From contig NZ_FOTC01000001.1 of assembly GCF_900114455.1 (NCBI RefSeq), forward strand, positions 248,001-312,000: a DNA stretch of 64,000 bases, written 5' to 3'. Shown here piece by piece: positions 35,168 to 44,163 of the stretch. Source of the stretch: Halogranum rubrum. Lineage in GTDB: Archaea > Halobacteriota > Halobacteria > Halobacteriales > Haloferacaceae. Numbering within the stretch: the stretch's first letter is position 1; each line of letters begins with the position of its first letter. The notes below the pieces were generated by a model. The model was not told the origin of the DNA. It ran no database searches and saw only the letters and a program-made list of their open reading frames with translations. The position numbers and the translations under genes are program-made.

Positions 35168-38140
35168 ATGCGTTTCACCCTCCCCGCTGGTCTGTGGCCC
35201 ACACTGGTCGTCGGGTTGTTGTTGGTCTCCGCACTACCAGTTGCGGCGGCCCCCGCTCTCGAAGACTCGACTGTATCCGACGCTCCGTCTGTCGTCCTCC
35301 AGTCGAACGAGACACCGACGGATTCACCGACACCGGAACCGACAGCGACAGAGTCACCCACACCGGAGCCAACGGCGACAGAGTCACCCACACCGGAACC
35401 GACAGCGACCGAGTCGCCGACGCCAACTGATTCGCCGACACCGGAATCGACGCCGACAGAGTCACCCACACCGGAACCGACGCCAACGGATTCACCGACA
35501 CCGGAACCGACAGCGACAGAGTCGCCGACACCGGAACCGACGCCGACAGAGTCACCCACACCGGAGCCAACGGCGACAGAGTCGCCGACGCCGGAACCGA
35601 CAGCGACAGAGTCACCCACACCAGGCCAAACCACGACGACTGAAACGACCACGCAGTCACCGGCCCCGACGTCCAGTGACGGTGGTAGTGGTGGCGACGG
35701 CGGCGATGGAGGAAGTGACGGCGACGATGAGGACTCGGGAGACTCGGACGACGGCGGCAGTGCTGGTGACGGCGGTAGTGGCAGTAGCGACGACTCGGAC
35801 GACGACGACGACAGACGCCGCGGGGCGGGGAAAGCTCGGCAACTCGGCGACCGGCTCACCGACAGTGTGGACGCGACGGGTGCAGGCGAGTTCCAGCGTG
35901 CACAGCGACTCATTGGCGAGAACTACACACAGACGCTCTCGACGTACGAGTCGCTGTCGAACAAAGGCGGTGCAGTCGACGCGTTCGCCGGAGCGCAGTC
36001 GAGCCAACAGACCTACATCACCATCATCCGCGAGTACGAGCGGACCCGCCAACAGTACCGGACGGCCGAACAGAACGGCAACGACAGCGGCACGCGACAG
36101 CTCTCGCGCAAACTCACTCGGTTGGCCGACGCGTCGAATCTGACCGCCGCACGACTCCAGCAGAACTACTCCCGTATCGAGGGGCGAACCTCGGTGAGCC
36201 TCGATTCGGCCTCGTCGACGGTTCGAGCGGGCCAGCAGTGGGTCGCCGAGCAACAGGCGCAGATAGACCCCGCCGAACTCACCCGAACCCGGTTGCAGGT
36301 CGAAACCGACGCCGACCGCGTCTCGTTCAGTTCGCCAGCGACGATTCGGGGGACGCTCACCGCGGCCAACGGGTCGGCTATCGCCGACCGAACGGTCGCC
36401 TTCGAAATCGACGGGCAGCGAGTCACGACGGAGACCGACGGCTCCGGACAGTTCGCCTTCGAGTACCGTCCGACGACGGCCAAACCGACTGATGGCGTCA
36501 CCGTCACGTACGTTCCGTTGGAGACGTCGCCGTACACGCGGGCGAGTTCCGACCTCTCGCTCCGCGTCGAGCAGACGACCGGCACTCTCTCACTCTCGGA
36601 GGCACCGTCGGACGCGCGGTTCGATGACGGAGTGACGGTGCGTGGCCGCGTCGTCGTCGACGGGACGCCGGTTCCTGGGGTTCCAGTCGAGATTCGCCTC
36701 GGAAACACGACGCTCGGGACCAACGAGACGGGCGCAGACGGCCGGTTTGCGGTGACGACGCGACTGCCAGCCTCGGTGCCTTCGGGTGAGCAGCCACTCA
36801 CTGCGTCGCTCGCGATGCAGGACCGGGCAGTGACCGCCGAGACGGCCCAAGCGCGCGTCTCCGTCGCGAAGACGTCGACGGCACTCACCGTCGCTGTCGA
36901 AGAGACGACCCAAGAGCGGGTGTTCCTCTCGGGGACGCTGTTGACCGACGACGACACGGCTGTCGACGGCCAGCAGGTGCAGTTCCTCGTCGAGGGGACG
37001 GTGGTCGGAACCGCGACGACCGGGTCGAGTGGCGCCTACGAGACGAACGTCTCACGTTCCGACCTCCGCGCCGCAACCGACGCTGACGAAGCCAGCCTAC
37101 AGGCGGTCTACCCGGCAGAGAACGCGAACCTCGAAGCCTCACGTACCAACGTGACAGTCCCCGTCGGTGGCGGTGGTCTCGGGTCACTCGTCGACTTCGG
37201 CGGTGGGAGTTCTCTCCTCATGGCCGTCGCTGGCGCGGTGTTGCTCCTCTTTCTCCTCCTCGCTGCGTGGGGCATCCTGCGATTCGGGGCGGCTGGCGTC
37301 GACACCGACGGTGAGGATGGAGACGACGGCGACGGCGGCGACGACGACCCGTCCAGCATAGGTGCGGCGACGACGGTCTCCCAGAGCGAGGTGACCGACG
37401 ACGCCACCACGACTGACGACACGACCACTGCGAGTGACCGACCCGACGGCAACCAGTTCTCGTGGTCGGACGTCCCCGACAGTGACGATTCCACGACGGC
37501 AGACGCTCAGTCGTCGCAACGACCGGTGACGTTCGACGACTCGACCGGCAACAGTGCCACGTCCTCGGCTGCCGCGGCGTCGGGCGCGGCAGCAGCGTCG
37601 GCAGAGTCCGCGGAGTCGACGGAGTCGGTCGAGTCGTCGGAACCATCGGCGTCGGCCGAGTCACCACAGACAGCCGAGACATCCCAGTCACCCGACGCCG
37701 CCGAATCTCCCGAGCTATCGGCGACGACCGACGAGTCAGCCGAACCAACCGACTCGGTGGACTCGGTCGAGTCCCCCGATTCCGGCGGTGTCGACGACGT
37801 GGGACAGCAACTGACGCTCGCGCGGGAGGCGCTCGCCGAAGGTGAGTACCAGACCGCCGTCGGCCGCGCGTACGAGACGGCCCGCGAGTACGTCCAGACG
37901 CGCTACGACTTCGACGCGGTGGACTCACTCAGTTCGTCTTCCTCGCCGGAGGCGTTCTACGAGACGTGCCACACGCACGATACCATCGACGAGGAGACGC
38001 TCTCGCATCTCGACGACCTGACACAGCTCCAAGACAAGGCGCTGTACGGTTACGGCTCTGTCTCGGAAGAAGAAGCGGAGAGTGCGGTGTCGCACGCGGC
38101 GGCAGTGGCGGGGAACGATCGGACGAACACCTCGTCGTAA
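35168..38140 (+). CDS. Large surface protein: Thr/Pro repeats, Ig-like domains, membrane anchor
   Basis: The 990-residue protein begins [20 protein letters not shown], a Sec signal peptide to about residue 28. A stalk of nine [10 protein letters not shown]-type repeats follows (~53-150, probable glycosylation region), then a Gly/Asp-rich stretch (~165-220), a helical domain (~225-370) and three beta-rich Ig-like or carboxypeptidase-regulatory-like domains (~380-470, 480-570, 590-670). One membrane helix is at ~682-705, then a Ser/Glu/Asp-rich cytoplasmic region and a helical C-terminal domain (~876-975) starting [19 protein letters not shown]. The ATG at 35168 fits a TATA-like CTATAGTA about 35 bp upstream; ATG 35135 is an alternative. 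Probable cell-surface adhesin or sensor. Confidence 0.82.
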   Translation: MRFTLPAGLWPTLVVGLLLVSALPVAAAPALEDSTVSDAPSVVLQSNETPTDSPTPEPTATESPTPEPTATESPTPEPTATESPTPTDSPTPESTPTESPTPEPTPTDSPTPEPTATESPTPEPTPTESPTPEPTATESPTPEPTATESPTPGQTTTTETTTQSPAPTSSDGGSGGDGGDGGSDGDDEDSGDSDDGGSAGDGGSGSSDDSDDDDDRRRGAGKARQLGDRLTDSVDATGAGEFQRAQRLIGENYTQTLSTYESLSNKGGAVDAFAGAQSSQQTYITIIREYERTRQQYRTAEQNGNDSGTRQLSRKLTRLADASNLTAARLQQNYSRIEGRTSVSLDSASSTVRAGQQWVAEQQAQIDPAELTRTRLQVETDADRVSFSSPATIRGTLTAANGSAIADRTVAFEIDGQRVTTETDGSGQFAFEYRPTTAKPTDGVTVTYVPLETSPYTRASSDLSLRVEQTTGTLSLSEAPSDARFDDGVTVRGRVVVDGTPVPGVPVEIRLGNTTLGTNETGADGRFAVTTRLPASVPSGEQPLTASLAMQDRAVTAETAQARVSVAKTSTALTVAVEETTQERVFLSGTLLTDDDTAVDGQQVQFLVEGTVVGTATTGSSGAYETNVSRSDLRAATDADEASLQAVYPAENANLEASRTNVTVPVGGGGLGSLVDFGGGSSLLMAVAGAVLLLFLLLAAWGILRFGAAGVDTDGEDGDDGDGGDDDPSSIGAATTVSQSEVTDDATTTDDTTTASDRPDGNQFSWSDVPDSDDSTTADAQSSQRPVTFDDSTGNSATSSAAAASGAAAASAESAESTESVESSEPSASAESPQTAETSQSPDAAESPELSATTDESAEPTDSVDSVESPDSGGVDDVGQQLTLAREALAEGEYQTAVGRAYETAREYVQTRYDFDAVDSLSSSSSPEAFYETCHTHDTIDEETLSHLDDLTQLQDKALYGYGSVSEEEAESAVSHAAAVAGNDRTNTSS
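35324..35623 (+). repeat. 30-bp tandem repeat encoding [10 protein letters not shown] units
   Basis: Nine 10-codon units plus a 6-codon partial unit after the third and a SPTP end. Variation is concentrated at the seventh to tenth positions (TATE, TPTE, TPTD). The DNA units are close to identical, so copy-number change by slippage or recombination is expected. Confidence 0.85.
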
Positions 38141-38185
38141 CGTCGAGAGCGGTTCGTCCGAACACTCGCGCCCAGTCGATTTCGA

Positions 38186-38728
38186 CTACTCTGGTTGCAG
38201 TGTTGCGGTGTCGTGGACGACGCCGTTCTCACCGACGAACGGGTTGTCGCCGTCCTCGGGATGGGTGAAAGTTCCGTCCGAGGGTGTGTCCTGATGCGGA
38301 ATCGCCGAGACGGTCAGCGGCTCGTCGGGCATCTCGTCGAGGACGACTGGGAGGTTCTGATACGTTCCCGCCGCCAACGGAGCGGAGACGCCGAGTATCT
38401 GCCCTTCGAGGAAGAACGACGCGTCGTGTATCGCGACGAACCCGGCTTCGGGGACCATCACCTCCTCGACGTACACCGTTCCGTGGTGCGGCGATTGGCT
38501 CTCGATGGAGACACCGATCGTCTCCACCTGCTCTTCGACGGCGGCGGTAGCCTGCGGCGCCGCATTCGAGCTCGGAGAGCGCTCTGTCGCGGCGTCGGCC
38601 GCCTTCGAAGACGACCCACGCTCTGCGAGACCGACCGATGACCCGGCAGCGACTGCAGCGAGTCCGGAGCCGACCAGCTTTAGCGCACTGCGCCTGGATG
38701 GCCCGTCCTCGACGGAAGATTGTGGCAT
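38186..38728 (-). CDS. Exported DUF7282-domain protein
   Basis: The 180-residue protein starts MPQSSVEDGPSRRSALKLVG with a twin-arginine signal (SRRSALKL). After a Ser/Ala-rich linker comes a beta-sandwich with VEEQVETIGVSIESQSPHHGTVYVEEV and GENGVVHDTATLQ, the pattern of haloarchaeal DUF7282 modules. It is exported and probably attached to the cell surface. An upstream GTG adds three residues. Convergent with the large surface protein. Confidence 0.75.
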   Translation of the reverse strand: MPQSSVEDGPSRRSALKLVGSGLAAVAAGSSVGLAERGSSSKAADAATERSPSSNAAPQATAAVEEQVETIGVSIESQSPHHGTVYVEEVMVPEAGFVAIHDASFFLEGQILGVSAPLAAGTYQNLPVVLDEMPDEPLTVSAIPHQDTPSDGTFTHPEDGDNPFVGENGVVHDTATLQPE

Positions 38729-38917
38729 TACAGACACTAGTGGTGCGGGGGTGCGGTATGTCTCTTGTGGCCGAATTTACAGATAAAGAACAATATCTCC
38801 TGTAGTGTGGAATCAAACATAGAGAGAGGTGGTGTGTGACACCCATACGATCGTGTCATACTAGTTACTAAAGAGCCGTTCAGGGAACGTTTACCCGGCT
38901 CGCGGCTCTCGGTTCAG

Positions 38918-39526
38918 ATGCACATGTCCGAGTACACGCTGGACCCACTACCGTACGACTACGACGCACTCGAACCGCACATCTCTGAGCAGGTGCTGAC
39001 GTGGCATCACGACACCCACCACCAGGGCTACGTCAACGGCTGGAACTCGGCCGAAGAGACGCTCGCAGAGAACCGTGAGAACGGTGACTTCAGCTCCTCC
39101 GGCAACGCAATGCGCAACGTGACGCACAACGGAAGTGGTCACATCCTCCACGACCTGTTCTGGCAGAACATGTCACCGGAGGGTGGCTCCGAGCCTGAAG
39201 GCGACCTCGCCGACCGTATCGCCGAGGACTTCGGCTCCTACGACGCCTGGAAGGGCGAGTTCGAAGCCGCCGCGTCCGCCGCGAGTGGCTGGGCGCTGTT
39301 GGTGTACGACAGCTTCTCGAACCAGCTTCGTAACGTGGTCGTCGACAAGCACGACCAGGGCGCGCTGTGGGGCAGTCACCCGATCGTCGCACTCGACGTC
39401 TGGGAACACTCGTACTACTACGACTACGGTCCGGCCCGTGGCGACTTCGTCGAGGCGTTCTTCAACGTGGTCGACTTCGAGGAACCGTCGGCGCGCTACG
39501 AGCAGGCCGTCGAACTCTTCGAGTAA
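38918..39526 (+). CDS. sod: Manganese/iron superoxide dismutase
   Basis: The 202-residue enzyme has the metal ligands of Mn/Fe SODs: His in LTWHHDTHH (~29), His in NGSGHILHDLFW (~75), and Asp-His in ALDVWEHSYYYDYG (~165). It converts superoxide to peroxide and oxygen in the cytoplasm. A TATA-like GTTTAC centred at 38891 lies 27 bp before the ATG, a leaderless arrangement that supports the start; the ATG at 38924 is the only close alternative. Confidence 0.96.
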   Translation: MHMSEYTLDPLPYDYDALEPHISEQVLTWHHDTHHQGYVNGWNSAEETLAENRENGDFSSSGNAMRNVTHNGSGHILHDLFWQNMSPEGGSEPEGDLADRIAEDFGSYDAWKGEFEAAASAASGWALLVYDSFSNQLRNVVVDKHDQGALWGSHPIVALDVWEHSYYYDYGPARGDFVEAFFNVVDFEEPSARYEQAVELFE

Positions 39527-39676
39527 CGACGCACCGTCCTCCACTTCTTTCCCCCGTGGGCACCTGAGGCGGTAGGCGGTCGTCCCGCTCTGGGAGCCGC
39601 CGCTTGCGACCGCCCTCTTTCGTCGGCGTTGTCGTAGCCTCCACCTTCATTGTCGTCGGCGTTCTCACCAGAAGCG

Positions 39677-40534
39677 ATGCAGGCTCCTCGTGACGTTCCG
39701 CTCCTGTCGACGGTGGCCGACGACTTGCTCGACGGTGGCCACCTGTGGCTTCAAGAACTCCTCGTCGGCGGTCCCTTTCGGTTTCAACTCCAGTCGTCCG
39801 GTCGGCTCCGCGTCGGCGACGACGAGCAGGAGTACGACCCCGAAGACGTCCCGCCGCAGTACCGCCACACCGTCCGGTACGTCCGTGAGTCGTGCGACTG
39901 GAGTGCCCTGCGGTCGGCCGTCGACGACGTCGAGTCTATCGTCTTTCTCGGGCAGTCGATGCACCAGGCTGGTCTCGACTACGACTGGTCGCGGACGCCG
40001 TCGTTCCTCGGGACCGACATCTGGTCCGACGAGAAAGGGGCGTTTCTCGGCGTCGACGCCGTCGAGCACATCTTCGAGCGTCTCGGCCTCGCTCCGATCA
40101 ACACGTTCGCCAAGGAGGTCAGAGCAGTCGACTTCGACCCTGACTCCTACACGTTTCCCCAGTCGGCGTGGTACGACGGTCCTGCGGCGGGCGTCGTCGT
40201 TCGGAACAAGCGAGGTTCCTGTGGACTCCTTTGCAACCCCGAAGTTACGGTCGACGCCGTCGACGCTCTCGACCCGTCGGAAGCCCGACCGACAGCCGAG
40301 GAACTCACCGCCAACGCAGTGACCGACCAACGTGTTCGACAGACCGTCGGGACGCTGGAACAGACGGGCCGACCGGTGACGTTCGACGCCGTCTACGAGC
40401 GAGTGCTCGACGACCTCTTTCGCGAACGACGACCCGCACAGTTCGCTGGCATGGACAACCGGGCGTTTCGGTCTGCCGTCGCGGCACGGACGCAAAAGAT
40501 ACTCGACACGAGTGGTGCTCTGGACTCACAGTAG
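39677..40534 (+). CDS. RNA/DNA-ligase-fold nucleotidyltransferase-like protein without catalytic lysine
   Basis: The 285-residue protein has beta strands LWLQELLVGGPFRFQLQSSG (~22-42) where RNA and DNA ligases have motif I (KxDG), and YDGPAAGVVVRNKRG (~170) where motif IV (EGVVxR) is expected. The adenylated Lys is replaced and the region reads LVGG. I recall close haloarchaeal homologues that are annotated as RNA-ligase family and also lack the Lys. The conserved parts suggest an inactive or altered nucleotide-binding protein. The family call is from memory. Confidence 0.6.
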   Translation: MQAPRDVPLLSTVADDLLDGGHLWLQELLVGGPFRFQLQSSGRLRVGDDEQEYDPEDVPPQYRHTVRYVRESCDWSALRSAVDDVESIVFLGQSMHQAGLDYDWSRTPSFLGTDIWSDEKGAFLGVDAVEHIFERLGLAPINTFAKEVRAVDFDPDSYTFPQSAWYDGPAAGVVVRNKRGSCGLLCNPEVTVDAVDALDPSEARPTAEELTANAVTDQRVRQTVGTLEQTGRPVTFDAVYERVLDDLFRERRPAQFAGMDNRAFRSAVAARTQKILDTSGALDSQ

Positions 40535-40673
40535 TAGTCTAACTCACACGCGAGTACGGCGTCCTGTGTGACGATGAGCCACTTTTCGGGCAGGCGTCAC
40601 CCGAGAGTGTGACAGATGTGCAGAAAGTCGACACACACGACATACTTTTCACCGATAACGGAAATTCCAACGC
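40535..40673 (+). promoter_or_regulatory. Promoter region of the broken regulator
   Basis: A CATACTTTT stretch near 40641-40649 is 28-30 bp before the GTG at 40674, matching a leaderless promoter. It would still drive transcription through the remnant into the inserted elements. Confidence 0.35.
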
Positions 40674-40841
40674 GTGACCGAGACAAAAGAGCTTCTCCGA
40701 CTTCTCTTTCATCGAGAGGACGTCGTCTCTCAGATTCGAGACGGTCCGATCGACATCCGTTCGCTGACGGAGGCCGTCGACGTCTCGCGACCGACCGTCC
40801 ATCGGAGTCTGAAGTCGCTTCAACTGATGCGGTAGCGCGGA

Positions 40842-40889
40842 GTCCCCTTCCTCAAGGAACGAAAGAAGGGAGTGAGTAGGGAGGGGAGG
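40842..40889 (+). mobile_element. Relic right end of a second tnpB-type element
   Basis: The sequence encodes SPLPQGTKEGSE and a stop, the C-terminal end of a common haloarchaeal TnpB. It folds into a hairpin (TCCCCTTCCT pairing with AGGGAGGGGA, inner TTCC-TCAA-GGAA). It aligns with the right end of the complete element (GTCCC...CCTCAA...GAGTAGGG.GGGG) although the two differ in many positions. The rest of that element is missing. Confidence 0.6.
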
Positions 40890-41113
40890 AGCGCGTTCGT
40901 ATCGGTTATAACCTCCTACGCTCATGTGTAGCACATTGTTGATGGAGAGCTGTCTTGCGATTCGGTGTGAACTGGAGCGATTCGAGAATCAGTTCCTCAC
41001 GGGCTCAAACCGGCAGTTACCGTTCTCCCTCCGAGTCGGATTCCTGTATCAACAATCTCCCACAGATGAGCGAACCTCCTATCTATTAATAGCCACACGA
41101 TTACATTGAAATT

Positions 41114-42385
41114 GTGGCAGACGACTACGTGCGTCGGACGGCAATCACTCGTCTCGAAGTTTCCGACGAGCAACGCAACTTCCTCGAAGACACCATCTCC
41201 GAGTGGAAGCGTGGTTGTCAAATCGCTACAGACATGGCGTGGGGCAAGTGCAACGCCAAAAGCGACGTACAGCCCCTCGCCTACGACGACGTGCGCGGAA
41301 AAACCAACCTCGGGAGTCAACACGCGATTCTCGCCACCCACCAATCCGCACAAGCCATCACCGGCTGTATCGAACGCCAGTCCAACGGCAAGAAGGTGAG
41401 CAAGCCGACCTTCACCGCACCCACGGTGAAGTACGACACCCGAACCATGACGCTGTTCGATGACGATACAGTGTCGCTTTCCACAACGCAAAGTCGCGTC
41501 CGGTGTGAACTTGCACTTCCTGACGCCGACGATGGCTACCAACGGCAGTACCTCGATTCGGACGCATGGAGCGTCACGGAAAGCACTCTCACCGCCCGTA
41601 ACGGCAACTACTTCTTGCACATCGGCTTCCGCCGCCACAAGAACGATACTGAACGGAACACCGCCGAGGACGGAACGGTCCTCGGGGTTGACCTCGGCAT
41701 CGAAAACCTCGCCGTCACCAGCACCGCCTACTTCTTTAGCGGGCGGGAGTTAACCCACGACCTCCGCGAGTTCGAGAAAGTACGCGCCGGACTCCAACAG
41801 ACCGGAACACGAAGTGCCCATCGGACGCTCAAACAGTCGAGTGGACGCGAACTACGATACGTCCGTGACGTACTCCACCGAGCGTCGAACGGCATCGTAG
41901 ACGAAGCACTCCGATTTGAGTGCGACGTGATAGCGTTCGAAGACCTGACGTATATCCGTGACCGCACGAGTGCGTCGTGGGGTCACAAGTGGGCGTTCCG
42001 AACGCTGTACGAGCAAGTAGAGTACAAAGCCGAAGCAGTCGGCATCTCGGTGAAGCAAGTCGGGTCGGCGTACACGTCGAAGCGGTGCGCCGAATGTGGA
42101 TTCACAGCCGACGAGAATCGCCCGACTCGCACCGACTTCCGGTGCGTGAAATGCGAGTCGGAAGCGAACGCGGATTACAACGCGTCGAAGAATATCGGTA
42201 TGCGGTACGTCCGCCGAGGCCAACAGTCGTCTCGGCGGACGGGCAACAGTCAGCTTGCCCTAAAGTCTGGAACTGTGACGCCGAGCGGCGGATTCACCGC
42301 CCACTCGGACGGGTTCGAGGCCGAGTTCATGGACAAGTCCCGTCCTCAACGAGCGTCGAAGACGCGAGTAGGGCGGGGTAGTTGA
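41114..42385 (+). CDS. tnpB: TnpB RNA-guided endonuclease of an IS1341-type element
   Basis: The 423-residue protein begins at GTG 41114. The three RuvC carboxylates are intact: Asp in VLGVDLGIENLAVTS (~198), Glu in IAFEDLTYIRD (~278) and Asp in NADYNASKNIG (~357). A four-Cys zinc ribbon (CAEC, then CVKC) lies before the last. It should therefore be an active TnpB, which cuts DNA guided by an RNA from its own 3' end. The stop codon lies in the structured right end. The last ~20 residues are basic and encoded by the hairpin region. Confidence 0.9.
   Translation: MADDYVRRTAITRLEVSDEQRNFLEDTISEWKRGCQIATDMAWGKCNAKSDVQPLAYDDVRGKTNLGSQHAILATHQSAQAITGCIERQSNGKKVSKPTFTAPTVKYDTRTMTLFDDDTVSLSTTQSRVRCELALPDADDGYQRQYLDSDAWSVTESTLTARNGNYFLHIGFRRHKNDTERNTAEDGTVLGVDLGIENLAVTSTAYFFSGRELTHDLREFEKVRAGLQQTGTRSAHRTLKQSSGRELRYVRDVLHRASNGIVDEALRFECDVIAFEDLTYIRDRTSASWGHKWAFRTLYEQVEYKAEAVGISVKQVGSAYTSKRCAECGFTADENRPTRTDFRCVKCESEANADYNASKNIGMRYVRRGQQSSRRTGNSQLALKSGTVTPSGGFTAHSDGFEAEFMDKSRPQRASKTRVGRGS
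42339..42378 (+). ncRNA. Right-end hairpin, probable scaffold of the guide RNA
   Basis: CCCGTCCT (42339-42346) pairs with AGGGCGGG (42370-42377) and encloses a second stem GCGTC-GAA-GACGC (42353-42365). In this family the transcript over the tnpB 3' end and right end forms the omega/reRNA, with the guide taken from flanking DNA; here the guide would start in GACCAGCACGACG just downstream. Confidence 0.5.
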
Positions 42386-42749
42386 CCAGCACGACGTCAT
42401 CGAGGAGGCGAGTGAGGGGTATCTTCTGACATTCTACGGTGAACTCGTCTTCGAGCGATATCGCACGACTATCGAGGAGTTCGACGACGTCCGTGAGAAC
42501 CGATCGTTGCTGTTGGTACTGGGAGTGACGACGGCCGTTTCGGAGGCGCTCTTGGATGGCGCCCGCTACATTCGAGCGCTGCCGTTCGCTCCGGAACAGC
42601 CCATCGGTGAAATCGAGTCCGTCGTCCGTGATGCTACCGTCGTTCGACCGTTTTCGCCGGTCGTCGTCGGTCGGTACGTCTCGCTGTGCTCGCTCGTGGC
42701 TCTCGGCGGCGTCGTGCGTCGCGTCGACTCTGGGTCGACGTGAGCGACC

Positions 42750-44054
42750 TTACCCGTCGAGCAGAGCGGAGGGTGCGACGACTTCGAGTCCGGTCTCCTC
42801 CTCGATGTGGTCGAGGACGTTCCTGAAGTCCTCCGGCGTCGTCTCGTACTCGTCACCGTAGCCGATGGTGTGCCACGTCACGACGACGAGTTGGTTGTAC
42901 GCGTCGGCGATGTTGAGGATGCGACGCGTCCCTTGCGGGTCTCGGCCCATCACGCGGGAGATAGCGTACATGTTGCTCGGCTGTTGGGCGTTGTTCGGAC
43001 ACGCGCCGAACATGTAGCCCGCGTCGTGGTACTCCGAGACGATGTCGAGCGTCGTCTTACTGACGCGGTTGTAGGGGGCGACGAAGTGACGTGCACCCTC
43101 GGAGAACCCTTTCAGGTCGAGATAGTTGTACGCCTGCTGGATGAGTTGCTGCTGTTTCGCCTCCGAGTACTGGGGTAACGGTTTCGAGGCCTGCGGGTGC
43201 GACATCATGTCCCACCCGGCGTCGCGCATCTCGCGCATCTGCCCCGTCGTGAGATAGCCGTCGCTGTTGATGGAGTTCGGGATGATGGCCGACCCGCCCG
43301 CCCAGCCACGGTCTTGGAGTTCCTCGAACGCGACGTCGTAGTGCGACGCCCGACTGTCGTCGAACTGGAGGACGACCTTCCCCGTGTCGGGTTTCGGAAT
43401 CTTCCGCAGGTCGTCGATGTGGACGTCTATCGGCGTCCCCTCCTCGGTGAGCACCATCAACCGTAGTTCTTGAATCGCCTCCATCACCGGTTCGCCCTTC
43501 TTGCCCGTGTAGCCGAGGTCGATGCGAATCCAGTCGTTCAACTCCTTGGGGATGAACCGCTTGCTGGTCAGCATATCACTCCGGGCGGGCGCGATGAACT
43601 CGGCGGCGAACCGCCCGCGGACGGGTTTCTCCAACTTGACGGCGAGAGAGAGGTCGTGACTCGTCAAGTCGAGACCATCCGGAAAGGACTTGAAGATGCC
43701 CGCGGCGTCGCCGTTCTCGTTCGACATCCGGACCGACTGCGTCCCGGCGTACACGTCGTCGGTGTCGGCTTCGGTGGTTCCGCGGATGGTTCCCCATCGG
43801 GACTCCTCGGACCCGAACGCCTCGAAGTCGTCGACGAGCGTCCCGCGGTCGAACGGGGATTCGACGGCCGAGGAACTCGGTGTCCCTGTTCCCGCCTCAC
43901 TCGTCTCGTTCGCCGCTGTCGTCGATGGCGTACTCGTCACGACATTCGTCGTCTCCGTCGCCGGGTCTGCGCCGCCGGAACAGCCAGCCAGGCCGGCGAC
44001 ACCGGCGACGCCTGCTGCAGCGAGAAATCTTCGTCGGGTCGCTGGTTCTTTCAT
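42750..44054 (-). CDS. Exported polysaccharide-deacetylase-type lipoprotein
   Basis: The 434-residue protein has a twin-arginine signal (TRRRFLAAAG) and a lipobox LAGC near residue 24, so it is a Tat-exported lipoprotein. After a Ser/Thr-rich linker and a beta-sandwich-like region, the NodB-type domain begins at VVLQFDDSRASHYDVA. The first metal-binding Asp pair is present. In the second motif (MMSHPQAS) only one of the two usual His is kept. Later RPPYG-like FVAPYNRVSK is altered. It may bind or modify surface glycans rather than act as a classical deacetylase. Confidence 0.8.
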   Translation of the reverse strand: MKEPATRRRFLAAAGVAGVAGLAGCSGGADPATETTNVVTSTPSTTAANETSEAGTGTPSSSAVESPFDRGTLVDDFEAFGSEESRWGTIRGTTEADTDDVYAGTQSVRMSNENGDAAGIFKSFPDGLDLTSHDLSLAVKLEKPVRGRFAAEFIAPARSDMLTSKRFIPKELNDWIRIDLGYTGKKGEPVMEAIQELRLMVLTEEGTPIDVHIDDLRKIPKPDTGKVVLQFDDSRASHYDVAFEELQDRGWAGGSAIIPNSINSDGYLTTGQMREMRDAGWDMMSHPQASKPLPQYSEAKQQQLIQQAYNYLDLKGFSEGARHFVAPYNRVSKTTLDIVSEYHDAGYMFGACPNNAQQPSNMYAISRVMGRDPQGTRRILNIADAYNQLVVVTWHTIGYGDEYETTPEDFRNVLDHIEEETGLEVVAPSALLDG

Positions 44055-44163
44055 GCTCTCTGTTCACACATGTCGCTCGGTGCCTTAATACCTCATGCGT
44101 TTTGCGGCGACGACTAGCGGTTCTTCTCGCTTTCTCGTCTTCTCGGTCGCCGAAGTCTCACGC

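Larger units (their letters stand above)
40836..42383 (+). mobile_element. IS1341-type element (tnpB only) inserted in a regulator gene
   Basis: The segment between the two halves of the regulator contains the relic right end, ~220 bp of non-coding left flank, and tnpB. There is no tnpA. Left end is uncertain: hairpins ATGTG-TAG-CACAT at 40924-40936 and CCACA...TGTGG just before tnpB are candidates. The right end is the structured hairpin at 42339-42377 ending near TAGTTGAC. No target duplication is visible, as expected for the IS200/IS605 superfamily. Confidence 0.65.
40674..42743 (+). pseudogene. FilR1-type (DUF1724) regulator gene split by a tnpB insertion
   Basis: The 5' part (40674-40835, GTG start) encodes MTETKELLRLLFHREDVV and a winged helix with SLTEAVDVSRPTVHRSLKSL, then stops. 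The 3' part resumes at about 42384 in a DQHDVIEEASEGYLLTFYGE frame and runs to 42743, giving the helical linker and the start of the FilR1 domain. A complete tnpB element and a relic end lie between. The reconstructed protein would be only ~175 residues, shorter than the ~260 usual, so the 3' end is also lost. Confidence 0.7.

Noticed and set aside
35324-35623. Regular 30-bp repeats considered as a CRISPR array
   Set aside because: Units are directly adjacent without spacers, stay in frame and encode [10 protein letters not shown]; they are part of a surface protein stalk.
40674-40835. A stand-alone 53-residue HTH protein
   Set aside because: The product stops within the linker and its continuation lies after the mobile element, so it is half of a broken gene.
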